Shown in pieces: positions 45,191 to 56,190 of a stretch of 64,000 nucleotides of DNA. The notes beneath the pieces were generated by a model. That model saw only the letters and a program-made list of their open reading frames with translations, had not been told where the DNA came from and made no database searches. The translations under genes were made by a program, and so were the position numbers. The DNA comes from Halichoerus grypus (taxonomy: Eukaryota > Chordata > Mammalia > Carnivora > Phocidae): positions 3,854,001 to 3,918,000 of the forward strand of contig NC_135726.1 in the NCBI RefSeq assembly GCF_964656455.1. Reading direction: 5' to 3'. The number at the start of each line of letters is the position of its first letter. Positions within the stretch are counted from its first letter, which is position 1.

Positions 45191-48100
45191 TGGGTTGATT
45201 CTAGAGCTTCGTCGGAGTCTCACAGAGCAGTAATGACAACACGGCATCGTGACAACGCCCATGTGACATGAAAATGAAGCGGGCAATGGAAAACAAAGAC
45301 TTAACTGTGAAAATAACACAGCTATCCTGTCTGCCCTGCGCCGTGGCTACTACCATCAAATGAGCTAACAGAGCAGCAAAAAAAAGGCTGACGTACAAAT
45401 TCTGAAGGGCATTAATAATTAGGCATTTGAAGAACGTTCAGGGCAGGAGCCAACAGGGAAATGGAAACCCTGAAGATCGCATCAGCATCAGAGACCCAAG
45501 AAAGAGGCCACTTCAAAAGTTCGGCTCTACAACCTACAGACAGTCTTTGTTTTTATCTGTGTCAACACGTGCAGGTGGAAATTCAGGGCAACAGTTACTG
45601 GTATCAACAGACCACTCATTCAGAAAGTCTTAGCAAAGCAAGAGTTATTCTTGCAATAAAGGCTTGGCCTTATTTGAGTGAGTGAGAGAGAGAGAGAGGA
45701 GAGACAGGTCTACTTTACGGATTTAACTTCTCTCCCGAGACCAGATCAGATTCTGCAGCTCGAGGCTGTGCACACAGGGGATTCCCTGGCGTTGCAGAGT
45801 ACAGACTCGACGCACAGAGAGATCTTCCTCCGCTTCTCCATGGGTATTTTCCCAGCACTCCTGGTGGTGAGGAGGAATAAAGCTCACTGGCTTATAATCA
45901 AACCAAACATTCGCATCAACCCGGCAGCCCGAGCAGGTGCCGAGGAAGCCCTCCCTCTCTCTGTAAGGGCAGATACATGAGGATGGGTGTGAGGAAAGCT
46001 CCCAAGGGAGGGGCCCCATGAGTCATTTATGGGACCCTGCATGGCACCTGTTTCCATTAACACCTACCTTCAACCTTTCTTTTTCCTTTTTCCACACAAA
46101 CCACAATTCTCCTGCACCAGATACTTCCCGACTTCCTCATTCCTTTGTTTAATCCCGATTTCTTTGTTGAATGCCTCTAAAACATATGACTTCTGGCTTC
46201 CTTGTGGTTCTGAATGTGATGGGCGAGGACACTCCACCCAGCCTCACCCACCGAATGTGGCTATAAAACCCGGGCAGAATGAACAGAGCAGCGACCTGAC
46301 GTCCCGGAACAGTAAAGAGCAGCAGGTAGATGAAGGACAAGAGAATCTGAAGCACCACCGAAGTGGTGGTGAGTCTGCCATCTCCCCCCGGCCAGGACCC
46401 CCGCCTGGACTAACTCACAACCTGACACCCAGAAGCGGGCCTCCGTGCAGAAAGCACAGCGCGAGGGGAAGCCATCCAGTCCTGCTTCAGGAGCAGGAAA
46501 GGGGTCCCCGATTCTCACAAACCATGAGCCAAAGCCCAGGGTTTTTCCTTTTTTCTTGTGCCTCCGTCTTCCCAGCTCCCTCGCAACCCACCCCCGCCCC
46601 TCCTCGGTGACTCTGCAGTAGCAGTGACAACAGCCGCAGAGGGGCCCACGGAGGAGGGAGCCTTCCGTTCCCACTGGAGGAGCTGTGCTCTGAAGAGGGT
46701 GACAACCCACTGGTTTTTTCTCTCTCAGCCCTTCTCCCGCTTAGTCACGGAAGGGAGCTAAGTTTCAGGGAGAGTGTAGCAGAGCAGGAGGAGTAAACAC
46801 CCCTGCTTTCTGGCTGAAGGCCCAAGGGGAGGAGGTCCCTGGAGCTGGAACGTACCGGGGAGATTGTGAAGAGGGAGGAGCTCGGGAGAACAACCCCATA
46901 AAGCTGTTTACGAGCTCCTGGGCTCACCCCAGAGCTGCGCATATACATATATAATCCTCAACAGCATATTCTAGATTCTGAGTGCTGAGGTTCAGGAGAG
47001 ACCACTGCCGGGCTTCCACGCTGGCCACGGGGTGGCACACGGGGGACAGCTCTGAAGGGCACCACAAAGGCTTCGAAAACACAACTGATGCTAAAGCTCA
47101 CGAAGGCTGGTAGGGACTCAGAATCTGAGTGCCTGCTAAAACAGAGACAACAACATTCTCCGTGGGATCTAAACTAGGTCCAGAGTCTCATAATGTAATA
47201 TCCAAATATTCGGGATCCATCCAAGATTACTCAACATACAAAGAACCAGGAAAATCCTCACCTCACATGGGAAAAGATAATCAATAGACACCAATGCCAA
47301 GGTGACACGTTATTGAAATCAGCTAAGACTTCAAAGCAGTTATTATTTTAAAAAATACTCCCAAAAGTAAAGAGTTTTTGGAATGAAGGGAATGGTAAAG
47401 AGTCTGTCAGCAAAGAAACAGAAAATATAAAGAAGAATCAAATGGAAATTTCAGAACTAAAAAAACAAAACAAAACACAGTAACTTGAAAATTAAAAACC
47501 ACTGGATAGGCTCAGTAGTAGAATTAATAGGACAAAAGTAAGAGTCAGTAAACATGATAATAGATCGATGAAAATGACCTAATGAGAACAACAAGAAAAA
47601 TGTTTTTTTTTTTTAATGAACAAAGCCTTGGGGATTTATGGGACAATTTACTAAAAGATGTAACATTTGTGTCACGAGAGTCCCAGAAGGAGAGGAGAAA
47701 GAAGGCAGTACAAAAAGATTTGAGGAAATAACGACCGAACTCCCCAAATTCGGTGAAGGGCATAAGCCTTCAGACGTGAGCAGCAACATTAACACAAAAA
47801 AGACTAAATTCAAAGAAATCTCTAGCCACAGGCCTCAATGAACACTAATGACGAAGGAGGTGAAACATCACTTTTTCAGTGCCGAAGGAAAAGACCTGCC
47901 AGTCTAGAATTCTATGTCCAGCAAAAAAATTGCTTCTGGAATGAAGGCGAAGAGAAAACATTTGCTGCCAGCAGTCCGGCTCTGTAGGAAGTTATAAAAC
48001 AGCTTCTTTAGACAGAAGGGAAATAATACCAGAAGGAAACGGAACATCAGGAATAAAGCAAGTGCAAAAGAAAAGGAGAAAATCTGGGTAAATATAAGAG

Positions 48101-48377
48101 ACTTATTCTCCTCCTCTTGAGTTCTTTAAGATATGTTGGACCGTTGAAAGCAAAAATCATGGCATTGGCTGATGGGGTTTTCAACGTAAATAAAGATAAT
48201 ACATATTAAAACTACAACACAAAGGGGAAAGAATAAAGGGACCTACGTGGTGGTAAGCTTTCTACTTTCCACCTGCAATGGTCAAATACTGATTCTAAGT
48301 GGACTAAAAGTTAAGTGTGCATATTGTAATCACTAGAGAAAACACTGAAAAACCCAAAGCAAACAAAAAAGCCAGCT

Positions 48378-48713
48378 AGAGTTGACCCTTGAACAACAGG
48401 GGTGTGAACGGCCTCGGTTCACTCATATGCAGATTTTTTTTTCAATAAATACAGTAAGTACTGTAATGTCTTTTCCTTATGATTTTCTTAATAACATTTT
48501 ATTTTCTCTAGCTTACTTTATTGTAAGAATATATATAATGCATATAAAAATATGTATTAATCAACTGTTTATGTCATCAGTAAAGTTTTGGGTCAACCGT
48601 ACACTATTAATAGTTAAGCTCTGGAGGAGTCAAAAGTTATATGTGAATTTTCAACTGTGCAGGGGATTGGCACCTCCAACCCCCATGTTGTTCAAGGGCC
48701 AACTGTATATGTA
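48378..48713 (+). mobile_element. MER2 DNA transposon (Tigger group)
   Basis: Begins AGTTGACCCTTGAACAACAG and ends with the inverted complement (TTGTTCAAGGGCCAACTGTA). About 336 bp, close to the family length, non-coding. Confidence 0.85.
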
Positions 48714-49131
48714 AAGTAAAAAACTCAAGAGATAAAATGGAATGCTAAGAAATTCAAATAATCCTGGAGAACACAGGAAAAGGAACACAGAGGAGAGAAA
48801 ACTCCACAGAACAAAAAGAAAACAAACAATAAAATGGTAGATTAAATCCAAACTTATTAATAATTATATCAAGTGTAAATTGTGTAATATGCACCAATTA
48901 AATGACAGAGATGATCAGAATGGATAAAAAGATGTGACCTAGCTATAGGTTACCTACAAGAAATTCACTTCAAATGTAATGGTATTAGTAGATTAACAAC
49001 AGAAGGAGAGACAAAAGAAATATGCAAACACTAATCAAAAGAAAGCTGGAAAAGCTATGTTAGGAACAAAGTTTAGGTTGGAGCTAAGAGACTTACATGG
49101 AATAAAAGGAAACACTACGGAACGATAAAAA

Positions 49132-49344
49132 TGTCAATTCATCAGGCGCCTGGGTGGCTCAGTCGTTAAGCGTCTGCCTTCGGCTCAGGTCATGGTCCCA
49201 GGGTCCTGGGATCGAGCCCCGCATCAGGCTCCTTGCTCCGCGGGAAGCCTGCTTCTCCCTCTCCCACTCCCCCTGCTTGTGTTCCCTCTCTCACTGCGTC
49301 TGTCAAATAAAATCTTTAAAAAAAAAAAAAGTGTCAATTCATCA
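49132..49344 (+). mobile_element. young CanSINE with 13-bp target duplication
   Basis: Body 49145-49331. Target duplication TGTCAATTCATCA is exact at 49132-49144 and 49332-49344. Head, middle and tail match the consensus closely (GTCGTTAAGCGTCTGCC; CTGCTCCGCGGGAAGCC). Confidence 0.92.
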
Positions 49345-49533
49345 AGAAGATACAACAATCTTAAATATGTATGTGCTTAACAACAGAGTTTCAAAACACA
49401 TGAAACAAAAAGTGACAAAACTGAAAGGAAAAGAGACAACACCACACTTACAGCTGGAGACTTTAGGATTCGTCTCTTACTCCTCTATGTAGGTAGCAGA
49501 CAGAACATCAGCAGGGATAGAGAAGAGTGGGTC

Positions 49534-49770
49534 AATAACATAAACCAACTTGGGACGCCTGGGTGGCTCAGTCGTTAAGCGTCTGCCTTCAGCTCAGGTC
49601 ATGATCCCAGGCTCCTGGGATCGAGTCCCACATGGGGCTCCCTGCTCAGCAGGAAGCCTGCTTCTCCCTCTCCCACTCCCCGTGTTTGTGTTCCCTCTCT
49701 TGCCGTGTCTCTCTCTGTCAAATAAATAAAATCTTTAAAAAAAAAAAAAAAAAAATAACATAAACCAACT
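49534..49770 (+). mobile_element. young CanSINE with 17-bp target duplication
   Basis: Target duplication AATAACATAAACCAACT at 49534-49550 and 49754-49770, exact. Body of the same subtype as the copy at 49145; the A-run is 19 bases. Confidence 0.92.
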
Positions 49771-50212
49771 GGATCTCACTGACATTTATAGAACATTCCA
49801 CCGAACAACAGCAGAATAAACACTCTTTTCAAGTGGATATTCCCCAAGACAGTCCACATCATGGCTTATAAAACAAACCTTAGTAAATCTAAAACAACTG
49901 AAATCACACAAAGGATGTTCTCTGACCATAACGGAATTAGACTAGAAGTTAACAGAAGCATAGCAGGAAAATCTTCAAACATTTGGAAATTAAACAGCAT
50001 ACTTCTACACAATCCACTAGTCAAAAAGGAAATCCCAAAGAACACGAGAAAATGTACTCAAGTAAGTGAAAGTGAAAATACAACAAATTAAAGCCTATGA
50101 AATGTAGCTAAGCCAGGGCTTAAAAAGACATTTATAGCATGAAATACTTAGGTTAGATAAGAACAAAGGTCTCAAATCAATAATTTAAGCTTCTATCTTA
50201 AAAACTGGAAAT

Positions 50213-50412
50213 GGGGCGCCTGCGTGGCGAAGTTGGTTGGGCGTCAGATTCTTGGTTTTGGCTCAGGTCTGATCTCAGGGTCATGGGATCAAGCCCCTCC
50301 TGGGGCTCCATGCTCAGCGCTGAGGCTGCTTGAATTTCTGTCTCCAACTCCCTCTGCCCCTCCCCCACCGGCACTCTCTCTCTCAAATAAATAAATAAAT
50401 CTTTAAAAATAA
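50213..50412 (+). mobile_element. older CanSINE, plus strand
   Basis: Head GGGGCGCCTGCGTGGCGAAG with several changes, middle CAGATTCTTGGTTTTGG, tail AAATAAATAAATAAATC. Followed by an ATAC microsatellite (50405-50440). Confidence 0.85.
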
Positions 50413-50553
50413 ATACATACATACACACATACATACTACAAAAAGATCAAAATAACCCCAAAAAAGGTAGCATAAAGGAAATAGTAAAGAACAGAAATCA
50501 ATGAGCTTGAAAACGAAAATAAACCAATACAACTAAAAATGTCTTCTATCTTA

Positions 50554-50616
50554 GAGAAGATCATTCAACTTAACCAAGTGAGCCACCCAGGTGCCCGAGA
50601 AGATCATTTAACTTAA
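50554..50616 (-). mobile_element. 23-bp SINE head alone between 20-bp target duplications
   Basis: Flanks 50554-50573 and 50597-50616 match at 19 of 20 bases. Between them are only 23 bp (50574-50596), which read GGGCACCTGGGTGGCTCACT plus TGG on the minus strand, the first bases of a CanSINE. No body and no A-tail. Confidence 0.8.
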
Positions 50617-50728
50617 TAACCCTCAAGCAAGATCGATGAAGAAAGAGAGAAGATACAAATCACCAATATCAAGAATAAATGAGGGGAATATCACTAGAGA
50701 CCCTGTAGACATTAAAAGGATGACAAGA

Positions 50729-50930
50729 GGGGTTCCTGGGTGGCTCAGTTGATTAAACATCTGACTTTTGACTTTGGCTCAGGTCATGGTCTCAGGGTTG
50801 TGAGATCGAGCCCCACGTGGAGCCTGCTTGAGATTCTCTCTCTCCCTCTCTCTCTGCCCTCCTCATCTCTCTTTCCAACTCCCTAAGAATGAATGAATGA
50901 ATGAATAAATAAATAAGTAAATAAATGGAT
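50729..50930 (+). mobile_element. CanSINE, plus strand
   Basis: Head GGGTTCCTGGGTGGCTCAG, middle GACTTTGGCTCAGGTCATGG, tail with GAATGAATGAATAAATAAA repeats. Confidence 0.85.
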
Positions 50931-51779
50931 GATAAGGGCACACATAAAGCCAACAAGCTAGATAAGATGGTTAATTTCAGTTCCTTAAAAATCACAACTA
51001 CCTAAATTCACCCAAGATGAAATGGATAACGCATATAGTCCCATAACTATTAAAGAAATTGATAGTTTTGAACCTTCCAAAAAGGAAATCTCCATGTCCA
51101 GATGCTTTCACTGCAAATTCTACCAAGCATTTAAATAAACAACACCAATTATACCCAATCTCTCTTTGAAAATGCAAGAGGATGTAACATTTTCTAATTC
51201 ATTTTATGAGGCCAGTATTACTCTACCAAATCAAACAAAGACAGTACAATGACAAGCCAGCATCCTTCATGGACATAGATGCAGACATGTTAAACATCAG
51301 CAAATCAACTACACCAACACACAAAAAGAATAATACATTATGAGCAAGTAGGGTTTATCCTGGGAATATGATGCAAAAATCAAACAATGTGATCCACTGC
51401 ATGGACAGTCTAAAGAAGAAAGAACATAGGATCATATTGAGTGATACAACAAAATAGATTTGACAAAATTCAATCCCCATTCATGATAAAAGTTCTCAGC
51501 AAATAGGAATAGTAGGGAACTTCCGCAACTTGATAAAGAGCATCTATAAAAACTCTTCACTTGGCATACACAATGGTGAAAGACTGAATGCTTTCCCTAG
51601 AACGTTGGGAACAAGGCAAAAATATTGGCTCTCACTACTTCTATTAACACAGTACAACAGGAGTCTTATCTAGTGCAGTAAGGCCAGGGAAAGATATCAA
51701 AAGGCACTGAAAAAAATATTGGGAAGAAGAAAATAATCCTGTCTATTCACAGATGACGTATTGTCTAAGTAGAAAACCC

Positions 51780-51910
51780 TAAGGAATATATTTTTTAAGT
51801 ATTTATTTAAGTAATCTCTACACCCAACGTGGGGCTTGAACTTACAATCCCAAGATCGAGAGTTGCATGCTCCTCTGACTGAGCCAGACAGAGGGCCCCC
51901 TAAGGAATCT
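51780..51910 (-). mobile_element. short tRNA-derived SINE, minus strand
   Basis: AAGTAATCTCTACACCCAAC, TGGGGCTTGAACTTACAATC and GACTGAGCCAGACAGAGGGC; flanked by CCTAAGGAAT on both sides (about 51779 and 51899). Confidence 0.85.
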
Positions 51911-52138
51911 TTTTCTAAAAAATCTCTAGAACAGCTGACTTTCGCAAGTTTGCAAGATACAAAGTTAACACAAATTCAACCATGTTTCTATATATTAGTA
52001 ATGAACATTTGGAAACTGAAGTTAAAAACAGAATAGCATTTACAATAACTTGAAAAAAGTAAATACTTAAGCACAAATCTAACAAAACATGTACAGTATT
52101 TGTATCCTGAAGACTCCCAAACACTAATGAAAGAATCC

Positions 52139-52331
52139 AGGGCGCCTGGGTGGCTCAGATGGTTAAGTGTCTGCCTTCAGCTCAGGTCACGATCCCAGAG
52201 TCCTGGGATCGAGTCCTGCATTGGGGTCCCTGCTCAGTGGGGAACCTGCTTCTCCCTCTCCCTCTACTGCTCCCCCTGCTTGTGCTCTCGTTCTGTCAAA
52301 TAAATAAATAAAATCTTTTTTTAAAAAAAGA
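52139..52331 (+). mobile_element. CanSINE, plus strand
   Basis: GGGCGCCTGGGTGGCTCAG head, TGTCTGCCTTCAGCTCAGG middle, CAAATAAATAAATAAAATC tail with a T-interrupted A-run. Confidence 0.9.
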
Positions 52332-52720
52332 AAGAAACCAAAGAAGACTTACTAAAGGAGATACATACTGTGTCTGAGGATTGGAAGACCAAACACAGTA
52401 AAGATATGAAGTCTCCCCAAATTGGTATTTCCCAAATTTCACACAGTTCCTATCCCAGAAGGACTTTTTGTAGATATAAACAAGCTTATTCTAAAATTTA
52501 TATGGATAGACAAGGGAACTAGAATAGCTAAGACAACTTTGAATGAGAAGAATAGAGTTGGAAGAATCACACTTTCTGATTTTAAGGCTTACTATGATAG
52601 CTATGGTAGTCAAGCCAGTGTGATGTTGGTGGGTGACAAACACACAGATCAATGAAACAGGACAGCTTACAGGTACAGCCAGCTAATTTTTGACAAAGAT
52701 TCAAAAGCAACTCAATGGAG

Positions 52721-52845
52721 CAAGGATAGTCATTTTAATTATTATTATTTTTTTTTAGCAATAGTAAAGTTTATTGAATGATAGAGTACAAAGCTCCCAA
52801 AGAGGGAGGGGACCCAAGAGGGCTGCCCAAGGATAGTCATTTTAA
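52721..52845 (-). mobile_element. short processed retrocopy of a polyadenylated RNA 3' end
   Basis: An 18-bp exact target duplication (52721-52738, 52828-52845) encloses 89 bp. Read on the minus strand, 71 bp of body ends with AATAAA (52775-52770), 13 bases before a poly(A) stretch. The body (GGGAGCTTTGTACTC, ATCATTCAATAAACTTTAC) resembles the R region of gammaretrovirus-type LTRs. So it may be the mobilised 3' end of an LTR-terminated transcript. Non-coding. Confidence 0.75.
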
Positions 52846-52962
52846 CAAGTAGTGTTGATACAACTGGACATCCATGGGCAAATAGAGATAGAAAGATAGA
52901 TGGGGGGGGAGAATAGAGAGATGGATAGAGAGACAGAGAGAGAGAGACAAAGAGAGAAAGAT

Positions 52963-53082
52963 TGGGGCGCCTGGCTTGCTCAGTTGGTGGAACATGGCAT
53001 GCGACTCTTGATCTTGGGGTTGGTAGTTCAAGCCCTATACTGGGTGCAGAGATTACTCAAAAACAAAATCTTAAAAAAAAAG
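52963..53082 (+). mobile_element. short tRNA-derived SINE, plus strand
   Basis: TTGGGGCGCCTGGCTTGCTC, CTTGGGGTTGGTAGTTCAAG, and a short A-rich end. Confidence 0.8.
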
Positions 53083-53689
53083 AGAGAGAGGTAGAGCGAT
53101 AGATAGGTAAAAAGAATCTGGACCTAACCCTCACATCTTATTTAAAAATGAGTCAAATGGATCACAGACTAAATGTAAAACATAAAACACAAAACTTTTA
53201 GGATAAAACAAGGCAAAGAGTTCTTAGACATTACATCGAAAGCACCATCCATAAAAGGAAAAGTTGATATACTGGACTTCCTAAAAATTAAAAGATTTTG
53301 CTGTGTGAAAAACACTGCTACCACAATGAAAAAGCAAGTCACAGACTGGGAGAAAATAGCCGTTGGTCACAGAGCCAACAATGGACTGGTGTCCAGAATG
53401 TGGAAAGAACTCTCAAAACATAAAGAAGCAGCAGCCAACTTACTACCAAGGGGAAGGAGGACAGACACAGCACAAAGACCACGTGGATGGTACGTCAGCA
53501 CAGGAAGAGGGGTCAGCATCATCAGCCAACGGGGAAAGGCACACCCAGACCATGACAAGCTACAATTACGCATCTGTTAAAATGGCTACAATAAAAAATA
53601 TTGATAGTACCAAGTGCTGACGATGATGCTGAGCACCTGGAACTCTTCATATGTTGCTGGTGGGAATGCAAAATGGTTTGGCAGGTGTT

Positions 53690-54400
53690 TTTTTTTTTAA
53701 TAAACTTTTTCATTTTGAAGTTTTAAATTTACAGAAAAGTCACAAAGATAGTAGAGAATTCCCACATAACCCACATCAAGTTTCTCCTACTGTTAACATC
53801 TTATATTAATAAGCCCTATTTGTCACTATTCATGAACCGGTATCGATCCATTCTCAGTAAGTAACATCTGTACTTCGTTCCTATTTCCTCGGCTCTTCCC
53901 TAATGCCCTTTTTCTGTTCCAGGACCCTGAGTTAGTCATTGTGGCTCCTGAGACTCCTCTCGGCTCTAACAGGTTCTCAGACTTTGCTTGGTTTTGATGA
54001 CCTTAACCATTCTGAGGAGTATGTGTTGGGTATTTCGTAGAATGTTCCTCAAGTGGGATTTGTCTGACATTTTTCTCCTGGCTAGACTGGGGGTATGGAT
54101 TTTGGGGAGGAAGACCAGAAGCAAAGTGCCACTGTCACCACGTCATATCAGAGGCATATTCCATCGACCGCACTTCTCACTGCTGAACTTGAGCACCAGC
54201 TGAGGGCATAGTTATCAGGCTTCCCCACAGCAGGGTACTCTTTTGTTAATCTCCTCTTCCATCCTATGCTCTTTGGAAGGACGTCACCATGGGCGGCCCC
54301 TACTTAAGGAGTGGGTAGTTATGCTCTACCTCCTTCAGGGTAGAGCTTCTACAGACATTATTTGGAATTCTGCATGGGAGATTTGGGTCACTTCTTACAA
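53690..54400 (-). mobile_element. inverted old L1 3' end inside the plus-strand L1
   Basis: Plus strand reads TTTAAATTTACAGAAAAGTC and AGATAGTAGAGAATTCCC, the complement of an L1M 3' end. It separates ORF2 from the 3' end of the host L1. Right boundary approximate. Confidence 0.6.
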
Positions 54401-55029
54401 AGTTAAACATACACTTGTCACACAACCCAGCAATGCCCCTCCTACATACATATTCAAGAGAAACAACAACTTAGGTTCACACAAAAATCTGTACACAAAT
54501 GTTTCTAGCAACTCTATTCCTAATCATCAAAAATGGACAACAACCCAATGTCCTTCAACAGGTGGATGAATAAACACTGTGGGGTACCTATACAATGGTC
54601 TACCTCTCAGCAATAAAATCCTACTACATGAAACACCTCGGGTGACCCTCAGACACATTATGGTGTGTGAAAGATGCCATTCTCCAAAGTTTGCCTATGG
54701 TATGATTCCATTTATAAGACATGCCCCAGAAGAGGAGTATCAGTGGTCGCCAGGAGTTAGGGATGGGGGTGGGTGTGAACACAAGGGAGAACCCAAGGAG
54801 ATTTGGGGGGTGATGGAGAAAATGTTTTGTTTCCTAATGGAATGCAGCAGTGTTTGCACGAATCTCTATGTTTTATTTTATTTTTTAAATGAATCTATAC
54901 ATTTTAAAACTCATAGACATTTACTCCAAGGAAAGGTCAATTTTACCATAGGTTAATTAAAAAGAAAAGAAAAAAAAGAGGTGGAAACAGCCAGCTGAGT
55001 TCCCAGAACATAGCAGGGGCTAAGTAAAT

Positions 55030-55134
55030 GATAGTTCCCTTTTTTTAATAAGAAGTTGGGCTCTAGAGACCCAATTCTTCAGCTCCTCGGCTGACGTCAG
55101 CCCATCATCCATTCACGTGTCCTAGATTTCTTGG
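55030..55134 (+). repeat. left arm of a perfect 105-bp inverted repeat
   Basis: Identical, base for base, to the reverse complement of 56086-56190. Contains TGACGTCA (CRE) at 55092-55099 and CACGTG (E-box) at 55114-55119. Confidence 0.97.
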
Positions 55135-56085
55135 TTTCTCTGTCCACATTTCTCCCAGGTGTCTGTTTGGAGCTACACACCTTTCCTGACAAGCAGGTTC
55201 TGAATGTGGGTCCCTGGAGAATGTGGGGCAACCGAGTCAGCCATCGCCTCTCCACCACCAGCTGACCTCAAAGGATGGCGCCGGCCACAGAGAGGCTGTC
55301 CCTTCTGTGCTGTTTATGCACCAATACCCACTCTCTTGGAAAAGGAATTCTTCCTTTGCCGCACGAGGGAAGCAAAGAACAATCGAGGGTCCAGCAGACA
55401 GAGATGGGCCAGATATGATGAAGGCAGGGGAGAAGGGCCTCCAGTGGGTAAATGGTCCCCATTCTTGCTAGGCAGGGTGGAAGCACAGAAGTGGGTAGTT
55501 CTACAATACCAGAGTCCCCAATTTTTCTGTGATCCTTTTCATCTTTTGTGTACATGGAAGAGAGAGTCATGCATGGAAAAAGTAGCCCAGATTAAGTCAG
55601 TTTTGTTTTCAAACTAAACAGGTAGAACAGCCACACAGAGCAGGCGTGACTACAGGGAGGGAAAAGACACATGGCGAGAAAGATTTAATGAGGGAAACCC
55701 ACAGGCATGACTCCTGCCAGATTCCCTACATGAAGCACAAATAGCCAAAGACCAAAGTGAAGTCAAGGGCAACTCCCTGCATCTGAGAAGCTAGAACACA
55801 GCACTGTCATGTGCAATGGCCGGGCTCACCTCCTGAGGGCTACCCAGCACCTGCCAACGCTTCCTTCTGGACTCCTCCCTAAGTGGATGCCCCTGAAGGA
55901 TGGGCCTCACCCATTAGGAGCACAGCCCTGCACCCGAGAGGGGTACAGGAAGCCCGAGCTAGATGTCAGGGTCAAGGCTGGGCACGCAAAAGGGCTTGAG
56001 CTGATAGAGCCTTGAGCTGATTGCTGGTCGGAGGTGACAACTGCCCATGCAGCCTGAACAGGCTGGAGCACAGCACCCCCCACAT

Positions 56086-56190
56086 CCAAGAAATCTAGGA
56101 CACGTGAATGGATGATGGGCTGACGTCAGCCGAGGAGCTGAAGAATTGGGTCTCTAGAGCCCAACTTCTTATTAAAAAAAGGGAACTATC
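56086..56190 (-). repeat. right arm of a perfect 105-bp inverted repeat
   Basis: Reverse complement of 55030-55134 without a mismatch, spacer 951 bp. CRE at 56121-56128, E-box at 56101-56106. Homology stops abruptly at both ends. Confidence 0.97.

Larger units (their letters stand above)
28799..47100. other. probable 5' intron or upstream flank of KIAA0513, left part
   Basis: No exon was recognised. It holds CanSINEs, old L1 and MIR scraps, an LTR-like element (38562-39125), a G19 run and a CA repeat, each listed separately. The spaces between them (for example 28830-30640, 31740-32870, 35845-36530, 37015-38550, 39130-41590, 41810-44800, 45340-47100) show no coding signature. Open frames of up to 256 codons are present but lack splice context or family resemblance. 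Confidence 0.6.
47150..54960 (+). mobile_element. long, decayed L1, plus strand, with nested insertions
   Basis: The left part (47150-50200) resembles the old L1 5' and ORF1 region; 50440-53690 is ORF2-like (for example CTTCACTGCAAATTCTACC, ATTACTCTACCAAATCAAAC, CAAGCCAGCATCCTTCATGG); 54400-54960 is the 3' end (ACACAACCCAGCAATGCCC, ACAACCCAATGTCCTTCAAC). The frames are full of stops and indels, so it is inactive. It is interrupted by a MER2, eight SINEs or SINE-derived fragments, a short retrocopy and an inverted L1 3' end. Confidence 0.8.

Noticed and set aside
47150..54960. Possible active L1 open frames
   Set aside because: Frames are broken by many stops and insertions; no long ORF1 or ORF2 remains.
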